Shown here piece by piece: positions 39,116 to 47,084 of a DNA stretch of 64,000 bases (positions within the stretch are counted from its first letter, which is position 1; each line of letters begins with the position of its first letter). The stretch is from Mucilaginibacter yixingensis (lineage in GTDB: Bacteria; Bacteroidota; Bacteroidia; Sphingobacteriales; Sphingobacteriaceae): the NCBI RefSeq assembly GCF_041080815.1, contig NZ_CP160205.1, positions 1,798,001 through 1,862,000 of the forward strand, read 5' to 3'. Under the pieces are notes generated by a model. The model was not told the DNA's origin. It did not search any database and saw only the letters and a list, made by a program, of their open reading frames with translations. Position numbers and translations under genes: made by a program.

Positions 39116-40333
39116 TTATTTCATGACGATGATCCTCCTTCCTGCTATTTTGAAGTTAATTTTCCCTATCGCCTCCAGGTTTGACAATAACTCGTCTATG
39201 CTTTTTGAGCGGTAAAAGGTTCCTCCAAATCTGATATTATTAAAATCTCCGCTGTACACGACCTCCACATCGTACCAGCGTGATATTTTTTTCATGATGC
39301 TTTTAATGTCCTCATCGCCAAATATGAAATAGCCATTTTTCCAGGCCATGGCCTTCTCAATATTGGCCGGCGATACTTTGATAGCGTTGCAGTCGTTTTT
39401 TACAACAGCCTGCTCGCCGGGTTTTATGGTTGACGACTGATCGCTGTTCTTAACCTGTACGGCACCTTCCAGCAGGGTGGTGGTTATGTCGTTATCGTCC
39501 TCATAGGCCGCAATGTTAAAGTGGGTGCCTAAAACCCTTACTTCTACGTGATTGATATCAACATAAAAAGGTTTTTCTTTATTCTTGGCTACCTCAAAAT
39601 AGCCCTCGCCTGTAAGGGTTACGCGCCTTTCTGATCCGCTGAATGTTGTTGGGAATTTGAGAGATGATGCCGAGTTAAGCCACACCTGCGTGCCATCAGG
39701 CAGTACCACCTGGAACATGCCGCCCCTGGGGGTAGATAGGGTATTATAAACAACAGGGGCGTTTGCTGGTGTTATAGCAGACTGTGTGGTGGCGTTATAG
39801 ACTAGTTGCGCTTTATTGCTTTTAATTACCCTGGTTTTTCCGGTGTTGGCAATCAGGCCGTTGTTAGCGGTGTCCAGCACAATAACCTGTCCGTTTGAGA
39901 GTGTCAGGGTGGCTTTATTACCTCCTGGACGGATAGCATTGTTTATTTGAGTTTGTGCCAGGTTTTGACAGCAGATCTGGTTTTGGTGGTTAACCACATA
40001 TAAACCCAGCCCAGTACAAACAAACAAAATCGCCGCCGCGATCTTTAACCATTTTCTTTGATAAAACTTAACAATTTTAGGTTGATGAATCTGCGATAAC
40101 GGCTCTTCTCCGGTAAATCGAGGGTCGTGCTTAATGCGCTGCAAAACACTGTGCTTTTTAAAGCTATCGGGCTGTGCACCTTGATGCAGTTTTAACATTT
40201 CCTCGCTAATCAGGTCGGCAATGTTATCTGTATCAGAGGCTTTTAAATATCTTAACAACTCAATACAATCATCACGATTGATGGTATTGTCAAAATATTC
40301 TTGTAGCAGGCGCACAAGTCTCTCTTGGTTCAT
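39116..40333 (-). CDS. FecR family anti-sigma factor
   Basis: A 405-residue membrane protein. A cytoplasmic N-terminal sigma-binding part (about 1-90) precedes a single membrane helix at about 95-114 (KWLKIAAAILFVCTGLGLYVV). The periplasmic FecR domain follows (STPRGGMFQVVLPDGTQVWLNSASSLKFP, then TGEGYFEVAKNKEKPFYV and VLGTHFNIAAY). The C-terminal DUF4974-type domain (about 335-405, KNGYFIFGDEDIKSIMKKISRWYDVEVVY) is the part expected to touch the STN domain of the SusC receptor. It sits between the sigma gene and the SusC gene, the usual order of this relay. Length is normal. Confidence 0.95.
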   Translation of the reverse strand: MNQERLVRLLQEYFDNTINRDDCIELLRYLKASDTDNIADLISEEMLKLHQGAQPDSFKKHSVLQRIKHDPRFTGEEPLSQIHQPKIVKFYQRKWLKIAAAILFVCTGLGLYVVNHQNQICCQNLAQTQINNAIRPGGNKATLTLSNGQVIVLDTANNGLIANTGKTRVIKSNKAQLVYNATTQSAITPANAPVVYNTLSTPRGGMFQVVLPDGTQVWLNSASSLKFPTTFSGSERRVTLTGEGYFEVAKNKEKPFYVDINHVEVRVLGTHFNIAAYEDDNDITTTLLEGAVQVKNSDQSSTIKPGEQAVVKNDCNAIKVSPANIEKAMAWKNGYFIFGDEDIKSIMKKISRWYDVEVVYSGDFNNIRFGGTFYRSKSIDELLSNLEAIGKINFKIAGRRIIVMK

Positions 40334-40464
40334 GTTCTTTTTGGTTTATAATAGGCCAAGGATTGGCTTTATATTGTTAGAACACGCAAGTAGGAGGGTA
40401 GGGCTAGTCGGTTTTGAAAAATATTTTAAAAAAGATAGAAAGAGGTTGAGAATGCCTTCAATAA

Positions 40465-41055
40465 TTATTTAATGTGACGCATCACAACGCTCACCAATAA
40501 CAAAGACACCAGTCCGCCTTCAGCCAGGTTAGACTTGATAGTTCTGAGCGCGGCGCCCATGTGATTTTTTACCGTATTGGTTGATATGTTCAATTGGTCG
40601 GCTATCTCTTTGTGCGAAAAACCCTCAACCCGGCTAAGGCGGTATATTACCTGTTGCTGTTTGGGTAGATTATCAATAACCCTTTCGGTAAGTACTTTAA
40701 GTTCCTGCAAAAATACAGCCTCTTCGGTGCTGTTATGGGTTTCTTCAAACTGGACAAGCAGCCTCTCGGTATAAAGTCTTGACTGCGACGCACTGCGCAA
40801 CTGGTTTAAAGCCAAACGTTTGCCAACTACATACAGATAAAGCCAGATATTTCCCTGCGGATCGAGTTTCTCCCGGTTCACCCAAAGGTTGATAAATGTC
40901 TCTTGCACCACTTCTTCGCTTTGCTCCGTGTCTTTTAAAAACCGGTAGGCCAGTCTGAAAAGTTTCTCGCTGCAGAGGTCATAAATCAATTCAAAAGCGT
41001 CTTGATCGCCCGCCATCAATCGCACAACAGTATCACTGCCTAATCCCTTATGCAT
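40465..41055 (-). CDS. ECF-type RNA polymerase sigma factor
   Basis: A 196-residue sigma-70 family protein with only regions 2 and 4. Region 2 is AFELIYDLCSEKLFRLAYRFLKDTEQSEEVVQETFINLW and region 4 is NLPKQQQVIYRLSRVEGFSHKEIADQLNISTNTVKNHMGAAL. The hydrophobic tail LVSLLLVSVVM is common in Bacteroidota members of this group. It is read ahead of FecR and the STN-SusC gene, 131 bases upstream of FecR. It should direct RNA polymerase to the galactan-operon promoter when the receptor is occupied. Confidence 0.95.
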   Translation of the reverse strand: MHKGLGSDTVVRLMAGDQDAFELIYDLCSEKLFRLAYRFLKDTEQSEEVVQETFINLWVNREKLDPQGNIWLYLYVVGKRLALNQLRSASQSRLYTERLLVQFEETHNSTEEAVFLQELKVLTERVIDNLPKQQQVIYRLSRVEGFSHKEIADQLNISTNTVKNHMGAALRTIKSNLAEGGLVSLLLVSVVMRHIK

Positions 41056-41524
41056 GGTTTATATAACTTGGTTTGGTGGGTGTACTATTCCCGGTTTAAT
41101 TGGCAATGCAACAATAATTACTTTGGCTATATGCCATGAAATTATTGTGATTCATAATTGGTTTATATATGGGAGGATTGGTAACCCTAATGCAATGATA
41201 TTAATAATTGTAAAAACAACACTAATTCTTTTTTGCACATCAAGATTATTGTAAACCAGAGGGAGAGTATTGGTTTTGTTTCGGAGAGAAGTTGATTTAA
41301 TTAAAGGTTAACCTTATTGTTTGTTAAGTATTTGATATATAGTTATTTGTGTTAGTTTTTAAGTTGTTGTTAAAGCGGGGGAGCATTGGGGCTCTGTCGG
41401 CTTAAGATAGGCTTAGTTGCCTAAATTACAGAAAACACCCCCTTTTTTTCATGATTTACCCCCTACTTGTTAATTATTATTTGGTGCATTATTGCTTGCC
41501 AAATCATGACGATATTTGAACTCT
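41056..41524. other. Divergent intergenic region between sigma factor and GH30
   Basis: No gene was recognised in 469 bases. It should carry promoters for both strands. It contains the perfect 12-base palindrome AAGGTTAACCTT (41304-41315), a GGAGC box (41377-41394) and several ATTTG-rich stretches. A GATATTTG box (41511-41518) sits seven bases before the GH30 ATG. Confidence 0.5.
41377..41394 (+). promoter_or_regulatory. GGAGC-N3-GGGGCT box upstream of GH30
   Basis: GGGGGAGCATTGGGGCTC on the plus strand, about 130 bases before the GH30 ATG. It resembles the boxes upstream of two SusC genes in this window. The role is inferred from shared pattern and position only. Confidence 0.35.
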
Positions 41525-43099
41525 ATGAAAAGAAAAGGGCTACCTATTGTTGCTATAGTACTTAGCATACTTTTGCAAAAAGCAATTGCGCAAACCACTT
41601 TTACTATTAATTGTCAAAATCAAAACCAAACCATTCATGATTTTGGCGCATCCGGCGCCTGGAATTCTGAGGTGATTGGTAAATATTGGCCCGAGGAAAA
41701 GAAGAATCGTATAGCAGAATTATTATTCAGTCCTGAAACAGATCAAGCAGGAAACCCCAAGGGTATTGCCTTGTCGTCATACCGTTTTAATATAGGCGCC
41801 GGAACGACAGAGCAAGGAGAAGCCAGTAATATACCAGACCCACAACGTCGCACCGAATGTTTCCTTGATGCAAAGGGGAAATATGATTTTACCAAACAGG
41901 CCGGCTACCAATGGTTCGTTAGGAAAGCAAAAGATTATGGGGTGCCCACGCTGATCGGATTTGTAAATAGTCCACCTGTTTTTATGAATCAGAATGGTTT
42001 GGGCTTTAAATCAAACAAAGACGGACATGCCAATCTAAAGCCAGAAAAGTATACTGAATTTGCTGATTTCCTGGCGTCGGTAATGCAATACTTTGACAGG
42101 GAGGGGCTTCATTTAAGCTGCGTAAGTCCGGTTAATGAACCTCAATGGGAATGGACGATAGACAGCAAAGGTAAATCCTCTCAGGAAGGTTCGCCTTATT
42201 TCAATACTGAAATTGCAGCTGTTACCAGGAAGATCGATTCGGTTTTTACCAAACGCAAAATCGGTACTCAAATATTTGTAGCTGAAAATGGATCCATGGA
42301 CAGGCTTTTCCAGGGTAATAGCTGGGCGGATAATCAAATTGATAATTTATGGAACCCCCAAAGTTCAAATTACATCGGTGGGCTGAAAAATGTGGTAGGT
42401 AATGCGGTTTCATCTCATAGCTACTGGACTGAAAGCACTACCGCTAAGTTGATTGAGAACCGGCAAAAGTTGTTTCAAAAACTACAATCAACCAATAAGG
42501 GCCTGCAATTCTGGCAAACAGAGTACAGCTTTTTAGGTGATGGTTACAAGGAGGGCAGCGCACAGAAACGCAGCCAAATTGATTGCGCTTTATTTTTAGC
42601 AAAAGTTATCTATCACGATTTAACACTGGCAAATGCACCCGTGTGGCAGTTTTGGACAGCGGTTGACGGCACGCGCCCTACGGCCGAGATACGGTACAAC
42701 CTGATCTGTGCGATAGAAAATAAAGACAAGACAGATGGTGATTTCTACGATACCAAAAGTCTGTGGGCGCTGGGTAACTACAGCAGGTTTGTTCGCCCGG
42801 GAATGATTCGGGTAGCAACAGACCGGAATGACGGGCTTTCATTGGAGCAAGCAGCCAACAAGCTCATGCTATCTGCTTATTTTGATGAGGCGACACATAA
42901 ACTTGTGATTGTAGCTATTAACTATGACACTCAGCCTCAGGAAATTCATCTTAAACTGAATGACTTTAAATTTAAGGTGTCATCCCTAAAACCATACATA
43001 ACTTCTGAACAGGATAACCTGAAAGCTTACCCCGAAGTTCGTGTCAACGATGGGATAACATTAAAGGCAAGGTCAATAACAACTTTTGTAAGCAGGTAG
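41525..43099 (+). CDS. GH30 family glycosidase, possible endo-beta-1,6-galactanase
   Basis: From the ATG at 41525 the protein has 524 residues; an upstream TTG three codons earlier is unlikely. The signal peptide ends KAIAQ (residue 23). The GH30 opening QTIHDFGASGAWNSEVIGKYW, SSYRFNIGAG near 85 and GVPTLIGFVNSPPVFM near 139 are clear. The acid/base is Glu205 in SPVNEPQWEW and the nucleophile is Glu333 in FWQTEYSF. A small beta-sandwich tail (about 430-524) completes the usual GH30 layout. The features resemble the subfamily acting on beta-1,6-galactan, but beta-xylanase or beta-glucosidase activity cannot be excluded by eye. It is divergent from the galactan sigma/FecR genes and followed by a TonB-linked receptor. 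Confidence 0.85.
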   Translation: MKRKGLPIVAIVLSILLQKAIAQTTFTINCQNQNQTIHDFGASGAWNSEVIGKYWPEEKKNRIAELLFSPETDQAGNPKGIALSSYRFNIGAGTTEQGEASNIPDPQRRTECFLDAKGKYDFTKQAGYQWFVRKAKDYGVPTLIGFVNSPPVFMNQNGLGFKSNKDGHANLKPEKYTEFADFLASVMQYFDREGLHLSCVSPVNEPQWEWTIDSKGKSSQEGSPYFNTEIAAVTRKIDSVFTKRKIGTQIFVAENGSMDRLFQGNSWADNQIDNLWNPQSSNYIGGLKNVVGNAVSSHSYWTESTTAKLIENRQKLFQKLQSTNKGLQFWQTEYSFLGDGYKEGSAQKRSQIDCALFLAKVIYHDLTLANAPVWQFWTAVDGTRPTAEIRYNLICAIENKDKTDGDFYDTKSLWALGNYSRFVRPGMIRVATDRNDGLSLEQAANKLMLSAYFDEATHKLVIVAINYDTQPQEIHLKLNDFKFKVSSLKPYITSEQDNLKAYPEVRVNDGITLKARSITTFVSR

Positions 43100-43102
43100 A
43101 TT

Positions 43103-43153
43103 GCAAATCTGCCTAATCTGCGATCAATGTTGACTGTCATATCGCAGATTTGC
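43103..43153 (+). promoter_or_regulatory. Alternative hairpins between GH30 and the receptor gene
   Basis: GCAAATCTGC (43103-43112) and ATCTGCGAT (43116-43124) are each complementary to overlapping parts of ATCGCAGATTTGC (43141-43153). Only one pairing can form at a time. It starts four bases after the GH30 stop and lies about 90 bases before the receptor ATG. It may be a weak terminator or a switch; no T-run follows beyond GTTTT. Confidence 0.45.
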
Positions 43154-43243
43154 ACAGTTTTATCGACCCTTCGAGGGAGATTACAGCCCGGGGTGAAAAT
43201 ATACATCCAAGTTTTATTCAGAATTGTCAGGCACCTTCGTGCC

Positions 43244-45718
43244 ATGAAGCAATTTTATAAGAACTTTATCATATGCCTGATGATCTTATCAGGAAGTAAT
43301 TTAACCTCATTTGCTCAAGGGGGAAAAGGGAAGATTTCAGGGAAGGTGGTTGATGCGGCAAGTAGTGCGCCGGTTGATTACGCCACCATCAGCGTATACA
43401 AACAAGGAGCTGCAAGTCCTTTTAACGGTATTAGTACAGATAAAAAAGGCAATTTCTCGGTAAATAACCTGCCAGAGGGTACATACAAAGTTACTGTTGA
43501 TTTTTTGGGCTACCAGCGCCAAACCATTGATAAAGTAGTTGTGAAAAACGGCGGTGCCAGCCTTGGTACCATCAAACTGGCGGCAAGTCAGACAGCGCTT
43601 AAAGGTGTAACGGTAACGGCAAATGCCCCAATTGTAGAAAATAAGATTGACAAGATGGTGTATAACACCGCCAATGATTTGACCGCACAAGGAGGTGTTG
43701 CTATTGACGTGTTGAAGAAAGTGCCGCAAATAAGCGTTGATATTGACGGTAATGTGGAGTTGCAGGGTAGCCCGTCTATCCGTTTTCTTATTAACGGCAA
43801 ACCGTCCAGTATTTTCGGTTCCAGTTTGGCTGATGCGTTGCAATCTATTCCAGCCAGCCAGATAAAGAGCATTGAGGTAATTACCAGTCCGGGTGCAAAG
43901 TACGATGCTTCGGGCACCGGAGGTATCATTAACATCGTGCTGAAAGATAATAAGATGCAGGGTATGAACGGCTCGGTTAATCTTTCTGCAGGTACACGTT
44001 TAGAAAACGGTTCGGTTAACCTCAACGTACGAAAAAATAGCTTCGGCGCCGGCATGTTTTTTAGCGGTAATGAGCAATTAAACACACGCAGTTATACTGA
44101 TAACAATCGTCGGTCTGTTAATAAGAGCCAGGACACCGTCACTACGCTGATGCAAAGTGGTTATGGTGGCTTTAAACGCCAGGGATATGAGAGTGGCCTG
44201 AACTTTCAATGGGATATTACCAAATATGATAATCTGACCGGTGCCGTTGGGATGGATCATTTTAGCAATAGCGGGGATGGTTTGATTAACCAGCAACAGC
44301 AAATGCTGTCGCCATCTGGGGCATTGTTCAATAATCTGCTTAGTTTACGCAATTCTGCAAGCAATTCAGGATCAACCTCTACAGACTGGAGTCTGGATTA
44401 TAAAAAGACCTTTAAAAAAGACGGGCGTGAGCTGGAACTACTATATACGTCTAGCTATGGTAAGCACAGTTCTTATGCCATGCAGCAGCAAAATTACCTG
44501 AATGGCGGTAACCCGTCGCAAGGTGCCATCAGTAATAACCCGGGGAATGAGCACGAAACACAACTGTCATTGGATTATACCGATCCTTTCAGCGATAACT
44601 TTATCCTGGAAACCGGCGCTAAGGTAACTTTTGAATCGCTGAGTAATAATGTCATCACTGATACCTTATTAAATAGCGGTAGCTATATTAACAACTCGTT
44701 CCAAACTTATGGCTTTAACTATAGCCGTAACGTTTATGCGGCGTATCTGTCTGGAACTTTCAAACTATTCAACTTCTTTGATGGGAAGGCCGGCTTGCGT
44801 TATGAGCGCACCAATACCACAGCAGGTTTTCAAGGCGTAAATATCCCCGACTATAGCACCTGGGCGCCATCGTTTGTGTTATCGCACAAGCTGGACAAAA
44901 CGCAGGCTATTAAGTTTGCCTATACATACCGTATAGAACGACCTGATTATGGCGATCTGAACCCGTTCTATAACATCAGTGACCCGCATAACATCAGCAG
45001 TGGTAACCCTTATCTGAAGCCCGAAATTGGTCATAACTACGAGCTTGGCTATAATAAGTCTTTCAAAGACGGTAGTAATTTTATGGCATCGGCCTTTTAT
45101 CGCAGTAATACTGATGATATTCAGGCGTTCAGCACTTTTTATTCAACACTAAACATTGGCGGTACTCCTTACAGTAATGTAACGCTTACCCAGCGCGATA
45201 ATATTGGCAAGCAAACAGGTGTGGGTTTAAACTTGTTTGGCTCGGTTCCGGCAGGTAAATTTGTATTTCGTTCTAACGTGCAACTTGGCGAACGTACCAA
45301 CAGCTCGCCCAGCTTGCCCAGTGTAACCGGTTTTGCTTATCGTGTTAACCTCAACGCCAGTTACCAGTTTCCGGCAGACCTTTTGGCCGAGGTGTTTGGC
45401 AATTATAATTCAAACCAGAAGAACTTGCAGGGTACCCGTCCGGGCTTCGGGTTCTATAACATAGCGATGCGTAAACAGTTCATGAACAAGAAGGCCAGCA
45501 TCGGTTTAACAGCGGCTAATCCTTTTGCGCAATATGTTAGCCAGACCGCCACTACATCCGGTACTAACTTTACACAAGCTAACCTGCGCCAGGTGCCTTA
45601 CCGCTCGTTTGGTATTACGTTGAGCTACAAATTTGGTAAACTGGAGTTTAAGAATAAAGACGAAAACAATAACAATAATAACAACCAGCAAGTATTACCG
45701 CCAGATAACGGCAGATAG
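43244..45718 (+). CDS. TonB-linked outer-membrane beta-barrel receptor (OMP_b-brl family)
   Basis: The ATG at 43244 gives 824 residues with a signal peptide ending LTSFAQ (about residue 24); the longer frame to 43127 has no signal. A carboxypeptidase-regulatory sandwich (GKISGKVVDAASSAPVDYATISVY, about 28-110) is followed by a plug (VDVLKKVPQISVDIDGNVELQGSPSIRFLINGKPSS, GAKYDASGTGGIINIVLKD) and a large barrel (AYTYRIERPDYGDLNPF, GNPYLKPEIGHNYELGYNK). This family lacks the SusC signature and has no SusD partner nearby. The last residues are Asn/Gln rich (seven Asn in a row), a low-complexity tail outside the barrel. It is 144 bases after GH30 and may import its products, though members also handle peptides or metals. 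Confidence 0.85.
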   Translation: MKQFYKNFIICLMILSGSNLTSFAQGGKGKISGKVVDAASSAPVDYATISVYKQGAASPFNGISTDKKGNFSVNNLPEGTYKVTVDFLGYQRQTIDKVVVKNGGASLGTIKLAASQTALKGVTVTANAPIVENKIDKMVYNTANDLTAQGGVAIDVLKKVPQISVDIDGNVELQGSPSIRFLINGKPSSIFGSSLADALQSIPASQIKSIEVITSPGAKYDASGTGGIINIVLKDNKMQGMNGSVNLSAGTRLENGSVNLNVRKNSFGAGMFFSGNEQLNTRSYTDNNRRSVNKSQDTVTTLMQSGYGGFKRQGYESGLNFQWDITKYDNLTGAVGMDHFSNSGDGLINQQQQMLSPSGALFNNLLSLRNSASNSGSTSTDWSLDYKKTFKKDGRELELLYTSSYGKHSSYAMQQQNYLNGGNPSQGAISNNPGNEHETQLSLDYTDPFSDNFILETGAKVTFESLSNNVITDTLLNSGSYINNSFQTYGFNYSRNVYAAYLSGTFKLFNFFDGKAGLRYERTNTTAGFQGVNIPDYSTWAPSFVLSHKLDKTQAIKFAYTYRIERPDYGDLNPFYNISDPHNISSGNPYLKPEIGHNYELGYNKSFKDGSNFMASAFYRSNTDDIQAFSTFYSTLNIGGTPYSNVTLTQRDNIGKQTGVGLNLFGSVPAGKFVFRSNVQLGERTNSSPSLPSVTGFAYRVNLNASYQFPADLLAEVFGNYNSNQKNLQGTRPGFGFYNIAMRKQFMNKKASIGLTAANPFAQYVSQTATTSGTNFTQANLRQVPYRSFGITLSYKFGKLEFKNKDENNNNNNNQQVLPPDNGR

Positions 45719-45933
45719 TCTGCTACGGCATATTCTGCTGATGGTTTTTTCTCAAATTATTCAGGTCATATTTATAAATACGGGCTAGATAAAATTATCA
45801 ATATTTAATACTAAAAATGTTAGCTTATTTACCGACTGATTCTTATATTTGTTAACGCTATTTAACTCACCTATCCTATTACTTCAAGTACAAAAATCTA
45901 AATAGATTCAAGATTTCTATAAACCACATACTA

Positions 45934-46794
45934 ATGGAATTAGGGCAAATTATTTTATTAGCTTTAGGAAGCTTCTTTGTTATAATCCCTGCGTATTTAA
46001 CTTATAAAAAAAATGAAGCTGAAAGGTTTAGATTTAATTTTTTATTATGCTCGATTATAGGAGCCTTGATAAGTTTTATTAGCACTTGTTCATCTAATCG
46101 TGACTCAGTTAAAAATTCGGTAAAAGCAAATTATAATGATTCACTTTATAAAGATTTATTAAAGAAAAATTTTGATAAAGCAACATTTATAATCAGCAAT
46201 CAAAACATATCATTAGACAGTACAAAGAAAGTTTTAACTCGTAGTACCGACATACTGAAATTACAACAAAGCTCAATCAATTTACTTTCAAAACAGATTG
46301 ATACAGCATCTCAAATACTTTCCCTTAATAGGGCGTTCGATACAGTTCAGAGAAATATTAAAACTAAAACTGATAAAATATTAAAAGAGGCTACTGCAGA
46401 TAACTCGTTTATTATAATCAATCGCCCTTATATAGAAGAGTCGGATTCCACTCTTGTGATTTCAATTATAAACACCGGAACTTACCAAGCAAATGTTAAT
46501 GTTATGTATACTGACCCATTAGGGTCGGATGGCTTAATTTTTAAAGATATCATTGTACCCGGAAATGGTTATAGACCTTTTTACCAACGCTCAATTAAAG
46601 GACAATTTAACAAAACGAGATTTTGGTTTGATGTCCATTGGAAAAATAGAAGGCTTTTATATAGTTTTAACGTAACACTCTTTAGACAAAGAACTCCATT
46701 AATTATTGAGAGAGATTACGATTATTCTAATGATAAATCTTTTTTTGTCGATATGCCTTCTAAAAATATTGTTTATTTAAAAGACAAGAATTAG
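45934..46794 (+). CDS. Hypothetical membrane protein, AT-rich
   Basis: A 286-residue protein of unrecognised family. Two hydrophobic segments lie near the N-terminus: IILLALGSFFVIIPAYLTY (about 5-23) and FLLCSIIGALISFIS (about 36-50). A coiled-coil-like, Gln/Ser/Asp-rich stretch follows (about 65-150, including DSTKKVLTRSTDILKLQQSS and SLNRAFDTVQRNI). A beta-rich domain of about 130 residues closes the protein (FIIINRPYIEESDSTLVISIINTGTY..., RFWFDVHW). The base composition is visibly more AT-rich than the neighbours, suggesting transfer. It stands alone between the galactan block and the receptor cassettes, with its own terminator (46858-46889). No function can be given. Confidence 0.7.
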   Translation: MELGQIILLALGSFFVIIPAYLTYKKNEAERFRFNFLLCSIIGALISFISTCSSNRDSVKNSVKANYNDSLYKDLLKKNFDKATFIISNQNISLDSTKKVLTRSTDILKLQQSSINLLSKQIDTASQILSLNRAFDTVQRNIKTKTDKILKEATADNSFIIINRPYIEESDSTLVISIINTGTYQANVNVMYTDPLGSDGLIFKDIIVPGNGYRPFYQRSIKGQFNKTRFWFDVHWKNRRLLYSFNVTLFRQRTPLIIERDYDYSNDKSFFVDMPSKNIVYLKDKN

Positions 46795-46857
46795 TTCAGC
46801 TATAAAAAGAAGGAAATGGTTTTGTCCTAACTTGATGTCAATTCCTTATTTTAAAGT

Positions 46858-46889
46858 AAAAAGCCATCCTTCACCCAGGATGGCTTTTT
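46858..46889 (+). terminator. Intrinsic terminator after the AT-rich orphan
   Basis: AAAAAGCCATCC and GGATGGCTTTTT form a 12-bp perfect stem with an 8-base loop, followed by one more T. It begins 64 bases after the stop codon. Confidence 0.85.
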
Positions 46890-47033
46890 TGTATCCTTCA
46901 GATTGCTGCCAATTATTCTGATTGCCATGTGTATAATTGTTCCGAAAATTGGGTGTGCCGTTATGAATCTGTCCCAGAATCTTCTATAACTGGCCAATGT
47001 TGGATGAGTAGTTTCGTGCGGGTATTTTAAACT

Positions 47034-47063
47034 AAAAAGGGCAGCTAATTAGCTGCCCTTTTT
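47034..47063. terminator. Bidirectional terminator at the end of the first receptor cassette
   Basis: A perfect 15+15-base palindrome without loop (AAAAAGGGCAGCTAA/TTAGCTGCCCTTTTT). It lies 22 bases past the stop of the minus-strand beta-helix lipoprotein gene. Confidence 0.85.
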
Positions 47064-47084
47064 AATATCAGTTGTGTTATCTAA

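Noticed and set aside
41304..41315. Perfect palindrome AAGGTTAACCTT as a regulator site
   Set aside because: Twelve bases in AT-rich intergenic DNA is within chance range and no second copy was noticed.
43127..43243. Longer N-terminus for the TonB-linked receptor
   Set aside because: The extension covers the alternative-hairpin region and would bury the clear signal peptide that starts at 43244.
43337..43843. Minus-strand frame opposite the TonB-linked receptor
   Set aside because: It overlaps a strongly supported plus-strand gene and has no recognisable motif.
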